Below, in pieces: positions 19,701 through 28,629 of a stretch of 64,000 bases of DNA. The notes under the pieces were generated by a model that did not search any database, was not told the DNA's origin, and saw nothing but the letters and a program-made list of their open reading frames with translations. The stretch spans positions 120,595-184,594 of the forward strand of contig NZ_LNXY01000027.1 of assembly GCF_001467585.1 (NCBI RefSeq), written 5' to 3'. The DNA is from Legionella drozanskii LLAP-1 (GTDB lineage: Bacteria > Pseudomonadota > Gammaproteobacteria > Legionellales > Legionellaceae). The position numbers were made by a program, and so were the translations under genes. How positions within the stretch are numbered: the first letter of the stretch is position 1; every line of letters starts with the position of its first letter.

Positions 19701-19834
19701 ATCGCTATTGCGGGAGGGGCAACCGAAGGATATTGTGCCACCGGCAACTTTAAAAGCGCTAAAGCGCCCACTAGCATCACAAGAATAGCCAGAACCCAAG
19801 CAAAGATTGGTCTATCTATAAAAAAATCTGACAT
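16724..19834 (-). CDS. RND multidrug efflux pump, inner-membrane transporter (AcrB/MexB type)
   Basis: This is a proton-driven HAE1-family transporter expected to export hydrophobic drugs across both membranes as a trimer. The 1036-residue product starts [20 protein letters not shown] and has the twelve-helix, two-porter-domain layout. The proton relay residues are visible as the Asp pair in [18 protein letters not shown] and the Lys in [30 protein letters not shown] and the ending [12 protein letters not shown] are typical. It starts 2 bp after the stop of the membrane-fusion gene. No TolC-like outer-membrane gene or TetR regulator is adjacent, so it probably shares a TolC encoded elsewhere. 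Confidence 0.95.
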   Translation of the reverse strand: MSDFFIDRPIFAWVLAILVMLVGALALLKLPVAQYPSVAPPAIAITAIYPGADAQTVQDTVTQIIEQNMSGIDNLMYLSSQSDSSGTVTITLTFDSKANADIAQVQVQNKLQLAMPLLPQEVQQQGIRVKKSSSSFLLVLGAVSENDTMDQYDLADYVSSNIKDSISRLNGVGDVQLFGSQYSMRIWLDPNKLNNYQLQPSDIIYAIKAQNNQIAAGQLGGTPAVSGQQLNASIIAQTRLKSPDEFGKILLKVNSNGSQVRLRDVARVELGGENYDVIARYNGKPAAGLGIKLAVGANALNTAAAVKAAVANMEPFFPPDFKIVYPYDTTPFVKLSIHEVLKTLCEAIILVFLVMYLFLQNIRATLIPTIAVPIVLLGTFAILSILGFSINTLTMFGMVLAIGLLVDDAIVVVENVERVMVEEKLGPKEATRRSMGQIQGALVGIAMVLSAVFIPMAFFGGSTGVIYRQFSVTIVSAMALSVLVALILTPALCASILKPLTATEQVKTGFFGWFNRGFDRATHLYHDSVEKLLRKTGRYLLVYLLIVLGMGYLFLTLPTSFLPEEDQGLVLTMMQLPAGATQERTQKVADQIYRYYATKEKDNVVSTFTVVGFGFNGRGQNSGIAFSTLKSWDKREGVENKVPAIIARAMGEFSHIKDGLVFAFNLPAIIELGTASGFDFQLVDKANIGHEKLTEARNQLLGMIAQHPDTLARVRPNGLEDTPQFKLAIDQEKANALGVAITDINQTISIALGSAYVNDFIDRGRVKKVYVQGAAPYRMLPDDSKSWFVRGDKGQMVPFSAFGSTYWRYGSPRLERFNGLPSMEILGEAALGKSSGEAMQLMASLADKLPPGVGYDWTGMSYQERLSGDQAPALYAISLLVVFLCLAALYESWSIPFSVMLVVPLGVIGALLAASLRSMNNDVYFQVGLLTTIGLSAKNAILIVEFAKDLIVKENKGLIEATLEAVRMRLRPILMTSIAFIFGVLPLVISTGAGSGAQNAVGTGVAGGMLTATVLAIFFVPIFFVVVRKRFAGNKD

Positions 19835-19836
19835 AT

Positions 19837-21033
19837 TTAACTGCTCTTCTGAGAACTAGGCTCAGGTTTATCGCCTGCCGCCATATTTTTCGAACCATCT
19901 TCGGCTTCAACCGCAGTTACCACAACTCCAGGACGTATTTTTTGCTGACCAGTAACAACTACTTTATCGCCAGCATTCAATCCGCTTACAACAACCCATT
20001 TATCGCGAATCGCTTGGCCTGTCACCAATTTTCGCATTACGACCTTGCCTTGAGCATCAACAACTAACGCTGTGGCTTCACCTCGCGCGTTGCGAGTAAT
20101 CCCTTGCTGCGGCGCTAAAATGGCTTGATCTTTGACTCCTTCAATTATTCGTGCACGCACAAACATACCCGGTAATAATTCAAGATTCTGGTTAGGGAAA
20201 ATAGCTCGCAAAGTGATTGAACCAGTTGCCTCATCGACAGTCACATCAGAAAATTGTAAAGTCCCCTTTTGGGAATAGATACTGCCATCCTCAAGAAACA
20301 ACTGAACCGCAACGCTATCAGCGCCTTTGGTCAGCGAGCCTTTTACTAATTCTCGTTTTAATCGCAAAAATTCAGTCGATGATTGCGTGACATCCACATA
20401 AATTGGATCAAGTTGTTGAATGGAAGCTAAGGCCGTAGGTTGATTCGCTGTAACTAATGCCCCTTCTGTGACCCTCGATTTCCCGATACGTCCGGTAATT
20501 GGAGAATTTACCTTTGTGTAGAGGAGATTAATATGTGCATTTTCCAAGGCTGCCTTTGCAGCAATAATCGCTGCGTCGTTCTGTTTTGTGGTAGCAACGG
20601 CGGTATCGTAAATTTGACGACTTACATAATGAGTCCCCAACAGAGGCTTATATCGATTAACTGTTAGATGACCAATTTCAGCATTGGCTTCGGCTTTAGC
20701 AAGCTCTGCCTGAGCACTCTTATACGCCGCTTGATAAGTAGCGGGATCAATTTGATATAAAGACTGCCCGGCGTGAACGTCGCTACCTTCGGTGAATTGG
20801 CGCTTTAAAATAATTCCACCCACCTGCGGTCTTACTTCCGCCACACGATAGGCATGCGTCCTGCCTGGTAATTCTGTCGTTAGGGTAAGTTTTTCTGTTT
20901 TAAGCGTGACAACCCCTACTTCAGGAGCTGCTTTAACCATTTTTGATTGCTCATTACTGCAACTTGTGACTAAAGCCAAGCTAGAACAAATGAATACGAA
21001 AGCAAATCGCATGAATCTACCTTTATCTTCCAT
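19837..21033 (-). CDS. RND efflux periplasmic adaptor (AcrA/MexA type lipoprotein)
   Basis: This periplasmic membrane-fusion protein connects the RND transporter at 16.7-19.8 kb with an outer-membrane channel. From ATG 21033 (AAGGTG 4 bp upstream) the product has 398 residues. It begins with a lipoprotein signal whose lipobox is VTSC, then [19 protein letters not shown], the lipoyl domain with [13 protein letters not shown], a helical hairpin, and the beta-barrel region with [13 protein letters not shown] 21012 (GGTAGA upstream) is an equally plausible start and keeps the lipobox; the longer frame from 21108 has no support. It forms a two-gene operon with the transporter. Confidence 0.93.
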   Translation of the reverse strand: MEDKGRFMRFAFVFICSSLALVTSCSNEQSKMVKAAPEVGVVTLKTEKLTLTTELPGRTHAYRVAEVRPQVGGIILKRQFTEGSDVHAGQSLYQIDPATYQAAYKSAQAELAKAEANAEIGHLTVNRYKPLLGTHYVSRQIYDTAVATTKQNDAAIIAAKAALENAHINLLYTKVNSPITGRIGKSRVTEGALVTANQPTALASIQQLDPIYVDVTQSSTEFLRLKRELVKGSLTKGADSVAVQLFLEDGSIYSQKGTLQFSDVTVDEATGSITLRAIFPNQNLELLPGMFVRARIIEGVKDQAILAPQQGITRNARGEATALVVDAQGKVVMRKLVTGQAIRDKWVVVSGLNAGDKVVVTGQQKIRPGVVVTAVEAEDGSKNMAAGDKPEPSSQKSS

Positions 21034-21127
21034 AAAACACCTTAATACAACTAGGATTCCCATTATTTGGGGGGACACAAGAATAACCTGCTGGAAACTA
21101 GATAACAACTTTATTCTATAAAAGTGA

Positions 21128-21140
21128 ATGGTTAAACCAT
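21128..21140. promoter_or_regulatory. 13 bp palindrome upstream of the RND pump operon
   Basis: ATGGTTAAACCAT (21128-21140) is a perfect inverted repeat around one central base, about 95 bp upstream of the adaptor start and in the intergenic region shared with the divergent antiporter gene. Such repeats are often operators for TetR-type repressors of efflux pumps, but no regulator gene lies nearby. Confidence 0.3.
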
Positions 21141-21331
21141 CTGGCGAATCGCTGGACTTGACCTGTTCATTTTAAACCCCACTTCAGGGAGCGGTGACGC
21201 TACAGAGCTCTTTCAGGCAGTCCATAAAAATTTCACATAAATTTTGAGTTCTATTGCAATTTTTATTAAAGAAGTTTAGCTTTTTTATTTTTAATCCAGC
21301 CCATAGGCATATTCCAGGAGTAACCGCAATT

Positions 21332-22996
21332 ATGGAAAGTGCAATAATTTGCTTAATTCTTTTGCTTTTAATGGTTATATCCGGCGTTATTTCCCGGTTC
21401 GTGCCCTCATTACCCACGCCAATTACTCAAGTGACTTTAGGGGCTCTTATTGCACTCTTTTTCCCAAACTTTCATCTTGCATTCCATCATGAACTTTTTA
21501 TGTTATTGTTTATTCCTCCCTTACTTTTTAGCGATAGCTGGCGCTTTCCCAAACGTGAGTTTTTGTTAAATAAAAGAACAATCATTACTTTATCCATTGG
21601 TCTTGTTTTTTTTACTGTAGCAGGAATAGGTTTTCTGGTGCATTGGCTAATTCCGACTATCCCCTTGCCAGCCGCCTTTGCTTTAGCAGCAGCCTTATCC
21701 CCAACTGATGCAATAACGCTTAGATCCATGACTGCAAAAGTCCGAATGCCAGAGCAAATTATGCATATTTTACAAGGTGAAGCCCTTTTAAATGACGCAT
21801 CAGGGCTGGTTTCATTTAAATTTGCAGTCGCTGCGATGCTTACGGGTGTTTTTTCGATGAGTAAAGCGATAGTTAGCCTGCTTCTCATTGGATTTGGCGG
21901 AATGATTGTTGGAGCGATTCTAACTTATCTTTTTGTTGCACTTTTAGGTCAATTAACAGGAAAAAATGAGCACGAAACCACGACAGAAAATTTACTTTTA
22001 CTTCTACTTCCTTTTACAGCTTACCTCGCAGCAGAAAAATTGGGATTTTCAGGAATACTTGCAGCAGTTTCCGCGGGATTTACTATCGATAAAGCAGGCT
22101 TTTTAGATAGAACAATGGCAAGAATGCGCATCGAAGGCCATTTTGTCTGGGGCATGCTAGATATCACTTTAAACGGGCTTATCTTTATTCTTTTAGGATT
22201 ATATTTACCTCATGCGCTGCAATTACTTGCTCACACAGGCTATAGCTTATCCGACTGCGCCGAAATTATTGCCCTCATCACCTTAACTCTTGTCTTTCTA
22301 CGTGCATTGTGGATTTATTTAACTATACCCTTTGAGGTTTTAATTGCCCGACGCCGTCATACCACTTGGCGTTGGCCCAATCTAAGAGTTGTAGCCGTTA
22401 TTTCGCTGGGTGGCGTACGCGGGGCAGTCGCATTAGCGGCTATCTTATCTTTGCCTATTTTAATGACAGATGGCACGGCTTTCCCAGAACGCGATCTTTT
22501 GATTATTCTAGTTGTTGGGGTTGTTCTTTGCTCATTACTTATCGGCACTATCGCTCTACCTATCCTCCTACCTGGGCTCCAGAAGCTCATTGATAACCCA
22601 CCTAACAATGAAGAAAATGAAGCAATCATCGCAGCTGCTCAAGCAGGCATTCACGCCATTGAAAATCAAATAAAACTCTTCGGTGCTAAAGCTGATGAAC
22701 AAGATGCTGCTATTTTTATGCAAGTGGGTAACTCGCTTATGGCCGGTCTTAATCAATACATTATTTCAAATATTGGTGCTGAAACTGAGAAATTAACGAG
22801 TATAAAAGCAATAGAATTTGAAGATCAGTTGCGCCTTATCGCTTTAGAAGGAGCAAGGCAAGAATTACGGCTGCTTAGGAAACAACGTAAAATTAATAAT
22901 ACGACGATGATGACAATTATTGCTAGACTTGATTTACGACAGATTTCGTTAATGAGTAGTTCAAAGCATAAATTGCATTTAAAAGTACCCAATTAG
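21332..22996 (+). CDS. Na+/H+ antiporter, CPA1 family
   Basis: This is an inner-membrane cation/proton exchanger expected to act in pH and sodium homeostasis. From ATG 21332 (AGGAG 11 bp upstream) it has 554 residues. About twelve transmembrane helices are followed by a soluble C-terminal domain (about 430-554). Family motifs include FIPPLLFSDSWRFPKREF, AALSPTDAITL (the Asp-containing ion site), LQGEALLNDASGLVSFKF and LGGVRGAVALAAILSLP. A TTG at 21254 would give an unlikely N-terminal extension. It is divergent from the RND operon. Confidence 0.93.
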   Translation: MESAIICLILLLLMVISGVISRFVPSLPTPITQVTLGALIALFFPNFHLAFHHELFMLLFIPPLLFSDSWRFPKREFLLNKRTIITLSIGLVFFTVAGIGFLVHWLIPTIPLPAAFALAAALSPTDAITLRSMTAKVRMPEQIMHILQGEALLNDASGLVSFKFAVAAMLTGVFSMSKAIVSLLLIGFGGMIVGAILTYLFVALLGQLTGKNEHETTTENLLLLLLPFTAYLAAEKLGFSGILAAVSAGFTIDKAGFLDRTMARMRIEGHFVWGMLDITLNGLIFILLGLYLPHALQLLAHTGYSLSDCAEIIALITLTLVFLRALWIYLTIPFEVLIARRRHTTWRWPNLRVVAVISLGGVRGAVALAAILSLPILMTDGTAFPERDLLIILVVGVVLCSLLIGTIALPILLPGLQKLIDNPPNNEENEAIIAAAQAGIHAIENQIKLFGAKADEQDAAIFMQVGNSLMAGLNQYIISNIGAETEKLTSIKAIEFEDQLRLIALEGARQELRLLRKQRKINNTTMMTIIARLDLRQISLMSSSKHKLHLKVPN

Positions 22997-23087
22997 CACT
23001 TGCTGAAAAGAAATGCTCAAAGGATGATGAGAGATTACCGCCTTACAGAAACTGGGCTGCTTTTACTCAACTCCATAGGAGAATGAA

Positions 23088-23288
23088 ATGCTGGGATGGC
23101 TTGTCAGAATGCTTCTTGTTGTATCTAGTTCGATAACAAGCTTGTTTATATCTCGTGATGTGCTTAATTTTAGTATTTTCAAAATGGTTATTGCTGTTTT
23201 GCTTTTTACTTTGTTTGTTTTTATCGTTGCTTTTTGGCCCTCATTAGTTAATTTGTTCAGACGCGAAAAGAAGGAAAAGGATAATTAA
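23088..23288 (+). CDS. Small two-helix membrane protein, unknown
   Basis: The 66-residue product has two hydrophobic segments (LGWLVRMLLVVSSSITSLFI and IFKMVIAVLLFTLFVFIVAF) and a charged C-terminus FRREKKEKDN. A strong Shine-Dalgarno AGGAG lies 6 bp before the ATG, which supports real translation. It sits between the antiporter and the MdfA-like exporter on the same strand. I do not recognise a family. Confidence 0.65.
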   Translation: MLGWLVRMLLVVSSSITSLFISRDVLNFSIFKMVIAVLLFTLFVFIVAFWPSLVNLFRREKKEKDN

Positions 23289-23401
23289 TCACTCCGATGC
23301 TTCGCATTTACAAATTAAGCTCATAAAATAAGCAAGCCACTAATTTTTCAGGTATACTTAATAGATTTCAATACGAATTTGGCCCATTCCAGGGAACAAC
23401 C

Positions 23402-24652
23402 ATGGCTCAACCACTTATTAATATTACTCGCAAACAAGCCTTGGTTTTCGCCTGCTTTTTAGTGTTGTATGAGTTTCTTACCTACATTGCCAACGACATG
23501 ATTATGCCTGGCATGCTTAAAGTAGTTGAATCATTTCATGGGTCTGAAACTGCGGTTGCCACCTCTTTAACTGCTTATATTCTAGGAGGAGCAAGCTTAC
23601 AACTATTCCTTGGCCCCCTTTCTGATCGATATGGTCGCAGACCAGTTATGCTTGCTGGCGCTCTGCTTTTTTTATTTTGTACCATTGCCATTGCTTGCTC
23701 AAATTCGATGGAACATTTTTTAATCGCTCGCTTTTTCCAAGGTATGGGCTTATGTTTTATCGGCGTTATTGGCTATGCAACTTTGCAGGAAATTTTCGCG
23801 GAAATGGATGCTATTCGCTTAATCTCTGTCATGGCAAATGTGTCTACCATCGCGCCCTTACTAGGCCCCTTGCTTGGAGCCGCGTTTATTCATTATTTCA
23901 GCTGGCGTTTAATTTTTGTCATTATTGGCCTGTTTGCTCTTCTAGCACTTTGGGGATTGTGGAAATTTATGCCTGAACCCATTGGCCAAACAAAACGAGA
24001 TGGTGAACAAATTAAGCGTATTTCCTTATCACCACGAACCGTTTTAACCAACTATAAAAATTTATTTATCAATCCCTCATTTATGTTGGGATCAATTGCG
24101 CTTGGCTTAATGGGATTGCCTTGTGTTGCTTGGATCGCTCTTGCGCCTGTTATTTTAATCGCTAATGCAAAATTATCCGTTATTCAATATGGTTTATGGC
24201 AAATTCCCTTGTTCGCAGCTTGTATTTTTGGTAACTGGGTCCTCCTGCGGTTAACGCATCGGGGTAGCGTTAAAAAAATTCTTCGCATAGGCTCCGCAAT
24301 TGTAGGCATCGGTTTGCTTACTAGCTTCCTTCTACCCTTGACCATAAACCAGCATTTTATCTGGCTATTGCCTGGTCTTATTGTTTATTTTTTTGGTCTA
24401 GGTATCGCTGGAGCACCGCTAAATCGTTTCATTCTTTTCTGCACGCCAATCGGTAAAGGAACAACTTCGGCCTTAATGAGTATGATTGGTATGTGTTCAC
24501 AAGCTATTGGGATAGAAATAGCTAACTACTTATATGAATCACATAATAATATCCTCTTTGGATTGTTCTGCGCATTGCTTGCTCTTTTGTATTTTATCTT
24601 TTTGGGTGCTGTACTTTTTCTCAACAGGGGTAATGAAGAAAATAAAAATTAA
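23402..24652 (+). CDS. mdfA: MFS multidrug exporter, MdfA/Cmr type
   Basis: This is an inner-membrane drug/proton antiporter. The 416-residue product has twelve predicted helices and is close to MdfA over its N-terminal half: LVLYEFLTYIANDMIMPGML keeps the two acidic residues used for substrate and proton binding (Glu24 and Asp32, equivalent to Glu26 and Asp34 of MdfA). MFS motif A appears as GPLSDRYGRRPVMLAG, followed by RFFQGMGLCFIGVIGYA and IAPLLGPLLGAA. It is followed by a glutathione S-transferase gene on the same strand. Confidence 0.93.
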   Translation: MAQPLINITRKQALVFACFLVLYEFLTYIANDMIMPGMLKVVESFHGSETAVATSLTAYILGGASLQLFLGPLSDRYGRRPVMLAGALLFLFCTIAIACSNSMEHFLIARFFQGMGLCFIGVIGYATLQEIFAEMDAIRLISVMANVSTIAPLLGPLLGAAFIHYFSWRLIFVIIGLFALLALWGLWKFMPEPIGQTKRDGEQIKRISLSPRTVLTNYKNLFINPSFMLGSIALGLMGLPCVAWIALAPVILIANAKLSVIQYGLWQIPLFAACIFGNWVLLRLTHRGSVKKILRIGSAIVGIGLLTSFLLPLTINQHFIWLLPGLIVYFFGLGIAGAPLNRFILFCTPIGKGTTSALMSMIGMCSQAIGIEIANYLYESHNNILFGLFCALLALLYFIFLGAVLFLNRGNEENKN

Positions 24653-24723
24653 TTCGCTTTACTTGTAGTTAGCTGTTGGGCACGTTACAAATGAGAGAAG
24701 GAATATTTAATAAGGAATGAATA

Positions 24724-25341
24724 ATGAAATTATATTACTCTAAAGGTGCTTGTTCGTTGGCTGTTCGCATCGTTATTAACGAAATTGGCCTCGATTGCGA
24801 GTATGAGTCAGTTGATTTGAAAACTAAAAAAACAGAGAAAAATAACGATTATCTCTCCATTAATCCAAAAGGAGGAGTACCTGCTTTGGAGTTAGATAAT
24901 AAACAAGTCCTTAGCGAAAATATTATTATTCAACAATACCTTGTCGATGAATATAAAGCCACCCATCTCTGTCCTCCAATGGGTGATTTAAATCGCTATT
25001 TTGTACTTGGATGGTCTAATTACGTTTCTTCTGAATTGCATAAAGGTTTCAGTAACTTATTTAATTCAGCTATTCCAGCTGAATTAAAAGAAACAATCTT
25101 CATTCCTGTTATTAAAAAGAAGTTTGACTATGTTGACAAACACCTCGCTAAAAATAATTTTTTAACCGGCGATCAGTTTGCAATGCCAGATGCCTATCTA
25201 TTTGTAATACTTTTATGGGCTTCGAACATGAAAATTGATCTTAATGAGTACGCTCATTTAAGACGTTATTTTGCAGAACTTCAAAAAAGACCAGCGATTA
25301 TTAAATCGCTTCGAGAAGAAAATATAGACCTGGCTGCGTGA
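24724..25341 (+). CDS. Glutathione S-transferase, bacterial beta-like
   Basis: The 205-residue protein has the thioredoxin-like N-terminal domain MKLYYSKGACSLAVRIVINE, with the Cys10 typical of beta-class GstA enzymes, the cis-proline loop KGGVPALELDN and SENIIIQQYL. An all-helical C-terminal domain contains NFLTGDQFAMPDAYLFV. It should conjugate glutathione to electrophiles or bind such compounds in the cytoplasm. AAGGA precedes the ATG. It lies 71 bp behind the MdfA-type exporter. Confidence 0.94.
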   Translation: MKLYYSKGACSLAVRIVINEIGLDCEYESVDLKTKKTEKNNDYLSINPKGGVPALELDNKQVLSENIIIQQYLVDEYKATHLCPPMGDLNRYFVLGWSNYVSSELHKGFSNLFNSAIPAELKETIFIPVIKKKFDYVDKHLAKNNFLTGDQFAMPDAYLFVILLWASNMKIDLNEYAHLRRYFAELQKRPAIIKSLREENIDLAA

Positions 25342-25374
25342 TCTTTTAGTTTCGCAAATAGGAGAATCCATCTA

Positions 25375-25400
25375 GTAGGTTGGGCCAAGGCCCAAACTAC
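25375..25400. repeat. Palindromic repeat between convergent genes
   Basis: Nearly perfect palindrome: GTAGGTTGGGCC, AA, then GGCCCAAACTAC. It stands between the convergent gst and CAP-domain genes. No T-run follows on either strand. It is the most symmetric copy of the GGTTGGGCC repeat family in the window and could end transcription from both sides. Confidence 0.6.
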
Positions 25401-25423
25401 AGGTCTAACATCCTCCGAGCTTA

Positions 25424-25939
25424 TTATCCAACTGATTTCTGCAAATAGGCAGGATTCGTTGTGCGGAGGAAAATTTGTGTGAAGTAAAGTTTTCCTCTTT
25501 TATCACGTGCCAAACCTATACCGGTGAGATTATAATTTCCTTCAATATTTCTGCGATGCCCTCTGCTAGTAAGCCAATTTCGTACAACATCTTTCGCATC
25601 TTTATAATTATAAGCGACATTCTCCGATCCACCCTGACATTGTTGAATTGCATTGAATAGGCGGTGGATCCGTTTGTCGAAATATTGATGACCAAAAGGA
25701 ATTGCATGGTTTGCCATATCGCGGCTATGCTTTGCAGCTTCTGCTGACATTAGGTTATTCATTTTTAGAGGTTTTAGACCACGTTTAGCTCGGTATTCAT
25801 TCACATAAACTAAAATAGCTTTTTGATTTGCACTATCAACTGTTTCCGTCTTTTTTATTGGAGATTGGGCAGCTATTGTGGACTGGAATAAGCTCATTAA
25901 AAAACTAACAAGCACTAATATTTTAAACTTTCGCATCAT
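25424..25939 (-). CDS. Secreted CAP (SCP/PR1) domain protein
   Basis: The 171-residue protein starts with a Sec signal peptide (FKILVLVSFLMSLFQSTIAA, cleavage likely after AQS or AA). One CAP domain follows: VNEYRAKRGLKPLKMNNLMS, AAKHSRDMANHAIPFGHQYF with the two histidines of the CAP cavity, GGSENVAYNYKDA and NWLTSRGHRRNI. Bacterial CAP proteins are extracytoplasmic, and their activity is mostly unknown. AAGGG lies 6 bp before ATG 25939. Confidence 0.93.
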   Translation of the reverse strand: MMRKFKILVLVSFLMSLFQSTIAAQSPIKKTETVDSANQKAILVYVNEYRAKRGLKPLKMNNLMSAEAAKHSRDMANHAIPFGHQYFDKRIHRLFNAIQQCQGGSENVAYNYKDAKDVVRNWLTSRGHRRNIEGNYNLTGIGLARDKRGKLYFTQIFLRTTNPAYLQKSVG

Positions 25940-26033
25940 ACTTGACCCTTATTTTTTCTGTCTGATTTAGAGTCGACAATGATGGTAAAAAATTCTCCAA
26001 TTGTCTAGTGATTTAAAATAATATTTCAATGTA

Positions 26034-26073
26034 AAAATAGTATATCGTCGCCCCCTTTGTAGGGCGACGATAT
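26034..26073 (-). terminator. Rho-independent terminator of the Asp-box propeller gene
   Basis: ATATCGTCGCCC (26042-26053) and GGGCGACGATAT (26062-26073) form a perfect 12 bp stem with an 8 nt loop right after the stop at 26079. On the minus strand it is followed by ACTATTTTTAC. This is the clearest intrinsic terminator in the window. Confidence 0.88.
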
Positions 26074-26078
26074 AAAAA

Positions 26079-27416
26079 TTAATGGCTTGATTTTTGAGAT
26101 TTATACAAATTAACTTTCGATCGCTTTTTAAGGAATTGTTTCATCAATTGTGCATTGTTTGTTTCTACTTGCGTGCCAACAACAATGCAATTTTCTCCAG
26201 TATTGTTGCAGAAAATATCATTGAATTTTGCGGAATTGTTTATAGAAAAAGAAGTATCTTTTTCCCAAAGTTTTCCAGCATCATTCGTTGTATAGAGAAG
26301 TGGATTTACAATTGGAATTGAAGCAATCCGCCTCAAAGTCCACCCTACTACCTTGCAACGTTTTCCGGAGTCATCACAATGTATCGAGGACAATCCAAAC
26401 TTACCTGGTTTGGTAGTAATAAAATTCTTATCACTCCAATCCAAACCACCATTACGAGTAATAAAAGAATAGGGTTGGTAATTAGAGGTAAAATAATCAT
26501 AGTCATAGCCAAGGGTTAAGCACTGCATACCTGAACCATCACAAGCGATATCAGCTAAGGCGCCAGCACTAGACACTGTTTCTTTCATAGGTAATACAAT
26601 GGGTTTACTCCAATGCTCACCTGCATCTTGAGTATGGTATACAATGGGGTTTAGCGAATAGTAATTACTAAAAAAAGAGGTTGCGATCACTGAGCCACCA
26701 ACCGCCACGCAATTGCGTCCAGAAAAATTGCAACTAACGCCAAAGAGAATAGTTCCGTGGTAATCGTCATCTGATGCCTGGTACGATGGAATCTTTAATG
26801 AACTGTATAACTTCCAGGTTTCTCCCGCATTCTTAGTTGAGTAAACAAACGGTAGAGCTTCATTATCACCCATTAGTCCTCCTACAATCGTGCAAACAAC
26901 TCCACTCACATCGCATGAAATTGAAGTAGCTAAAGAATCATTCTTATAAACTTGGCTCTTATTGACTGATTTGGGTAAGGGAAGTATTTTCGGCTCACTC
27001 CAGGTTAGACCTCCATCTTGAGAAGAGTAAACAATCGGGGTAGGTATTCTATTAATAATGGCCGAACTGGTAACCTTACAACTCTGCCCAGAATCATTGC
27101 AGTGAATATTTGCTGAATTTGGATCGTCACTTAACGTTGGAGTAAGTTCTTCTTTGGGTGCTGTTAAAATCGTTGGCTCCCCCCAAGTTTTGCCTCCATC
27201 TTGACTAACATATGCAAGTCGCTCATGTAGATGATACTCGGCCCCAAAACCAACCGCGATACATTGAGTAGCAGTTTTATCGCAAGATACAGCATGTAAT
27301 CGGTTTAATTTCGTATTAAAACGAATAGTAGTCGTTTTGTTAGACGTGACCTCTGCGAAACCGGAAGCTGAAACACAGAGCATCGATAACAATGCAAGAC
27401 TTACAGATTTTTTCAT
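26079..27416 (-). CDS. Secreted Asp-box (BNR) beta-propeller with seven cysteine-pair repeats
   Basis: From ATG 27416 (GAGG 6 bp upstream; the frame also extends to TTG 27431) the product has 445 residues and a Sec signal peptide ending near SASGFA. The mature part consists of seven repeats of about 60 residues. Each begins with a cysteine pair of form C-x3-[ST/A]-x2-C, e.g. SCDVSGVVCTIVGG, ACDGSGMQCLTLGY and HCDDSGKRCKVVGW. The first six end with Asp-boxes such as SQDGGKTWGEP, STKNAGETWK and TNDAGKLWEK; the last repeat lacks one. This predicts a seven-bladed propeller outside the cytoplasm. Asp-box folds occur in sialidases and in binding proteins; no catalytic set is recognised, so enzyme activity is not claimed. 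Confidence 0.85.
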   Translation of the reverse strand: MKKSVSLALLSMLCVSASGFAEVTSNKTTTIRFNTKLNRLHAVSCDKTATQCIAVGFGAEYHLHERLAYVSQDGGKTWGEPTILTAPKEELTPTLSDDPNSANIHCNDSGQSCKVTSSAIINRIPTPIVYSSQDGGLTWSEPKILPLPKSVNKSQVYKNDSLATSISCDVSGVVCTIVGGLMGDNEALPFVYSTKNAGETWKLYSSLKIPSYQASDDDYHGTILFGVSCNFSGRNCVAVGGSVIATSFFSNYYSLNPIVYHTQDAGEHWSKPIVLPMKETVSSAGALADIACDGSGMQCLTLGYDYDYFTSNYQPYSFITRNGGLDWSDKNFITTKPGKFGLSSIHCDDSGKRCKVVGWTLRRIASIPIVNPLLYTTNDAGKLWEKDTSFSINNSAKFNDIFCNNTGENCIVVGTQVETNNAQLMKQFLKKRSKVNLYKSQKSSH

Positions 27417-27565
27417 AATAATCCTCAGCAATAAAAATCCGGCTTATTATGATAAATCTCAGTTCTGATGAAAAGGTTCATTCTATTAATTTTCTATTTT
27501 GTCATAAAGTTTAATTAATGATCAGAATAAATGATAAATCAGATAGTTAGGTGGATACTTTCCTG

Positions 27566-28549
27566 TTAAATCCTAATCACAGCCGCACCTGTAAAACGGC
27601 CAAAGCGAAGATCATCAAGAGCTTGATTCACTTCCGTTAAGGGATAGCTATGAATTTCTGTTTTTACCGGAATTTGGGGAGCTAATGATAAAAACGCTTC
27701 TCCATCCTTTCTGGTCAAATTCGCTACTGAACACAAAGTACGTTCTCCCCAAAGAATTTCATAAGGAAAACTAGGGATATCACTCATATGGATCCCCGCG
27801 CAAACAACGATGCCGCCCTTTTCTGTATTACTTAAGGCCAAGGGAACAAGTTGGCCTACTGGAGCAAAAATAATAGCGGCCTCAAGTAGCTGCGGGGATT
27901 TTTGCTCGGAACTGCCTGCCCATGTTGCGCCTAGTTCATACGCAAAATCCTGAGCTGCGCGATCACCTGGACTAGTAAAGGCGTATAGTTTTCGTCCCTG
28001 CTGACGCGCAACTTGAATAATAATATGCGCCGCAGCACCAAACCCGTATAAACCGAGATGCTTTGCGTTTTCAGTCTTCATTAAGGCGCGATAACCAATT
28101 AAACCTGCACAAAATAATGGAGCAGCCTGTTGATCGGGATAACCTTCTGGTATCGGAAAACAAAAACGCGAGTCCGCAACACAATATTCTGCAAAACCAC
28201 CATCAATTTGATAGCCAGTAAACTTTGCTTGATCGCATAAATTCTCACGACCTGACAAACAAAAATGACAGCTTCCACAACTTCCGCCTAACCACGGAAC
28301 CCCCACTCGCTGTCCCAATGCAAATCCTTTGACATTTTTGCCCAATTGTTCGACGCAGCCAACAATTTGATGCCCCGGGATAAGCGGTAGTTTAGGATGT
28401 TTTAATTCACCATCCATCACATGTAAATCAGTTCGACAAATTCCACAAGCACTCACTTTAATGAGAATTTGATCTACTGTTGGCTGAGGTTTTTCTACCT
28501 CAACATAATTCAATTTTTGCTGTGGTTTTTCCATTAACATTGCATGCAT
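27566..28549 (-). CDS. Zinc-dependent alcohol dehydrogenase
   Basis: This medium-chain dehydrogenase oxidises alcohols or reduces aldehydes with NAD(P). From ATG 28549 (AAGG 8 bp upstream) it has 327 residues. The catalytic zinc site is shown by CGICRTDLHV and the GH of PGHQIVGCVEQLG. The structural zinc site is the four-Cys block CGSCHFCLSGRENLC. The cofactor loop reads LYGFGAAAHI. It is divergent from the phosphoribosyltransferase gene. Together with that gene and two UspA genes it forms a stress-type group. Confidence 0.94.
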   Translation of the reverse strand: MHAMLMEKPQQKLNYVEVEKPQPTVDQILIKVSACGICRTDLHVMDGELKHPKLPLIPGHQIVGCVEQLGKNVKGFALGQRVGVPWLGGSCGSCHFCLSGRENLCDQAKFTGYQIDGGFAEYCVADSRFCFPIPEGYPDQQAAPLFCAGLIGYRALMKTENAKHLGLYGFGAAAHIIIQVARQQGRKLYAFTSPGDRAAQDFAYELGATWAGSSEQKSPQLLEAAIIFAPVGQLVPLALSNTEKGGIVVCAGIHMSDIPSFPYEILWGERTLCSVANLTRKDGEAFLSLAPQIPVKTEIHSYPLTEVNQALDDLRFGRFTGAAVIRI

Positions 28550-28629
28550 CAAATCGACCTTATTTTAATAGGGCTATAATTTATAAGAATAATACAATTA
28601 ATGCAGATTTGTTTAGAGATTAAAGACAG

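Noticed and set aside
21254..21331. TTG-initiated extension of the antiporter
   Set aside because: ATG 21332 has AGGAG upstream and begins directly with the first membrane helix, as in the family.
21487..21888. Minus-strand frame of 133 codons inside the antiporter gene
   Set aside because: Antisense shadow of a membrane protein with clear CPA1 motifs; no ribosome site.
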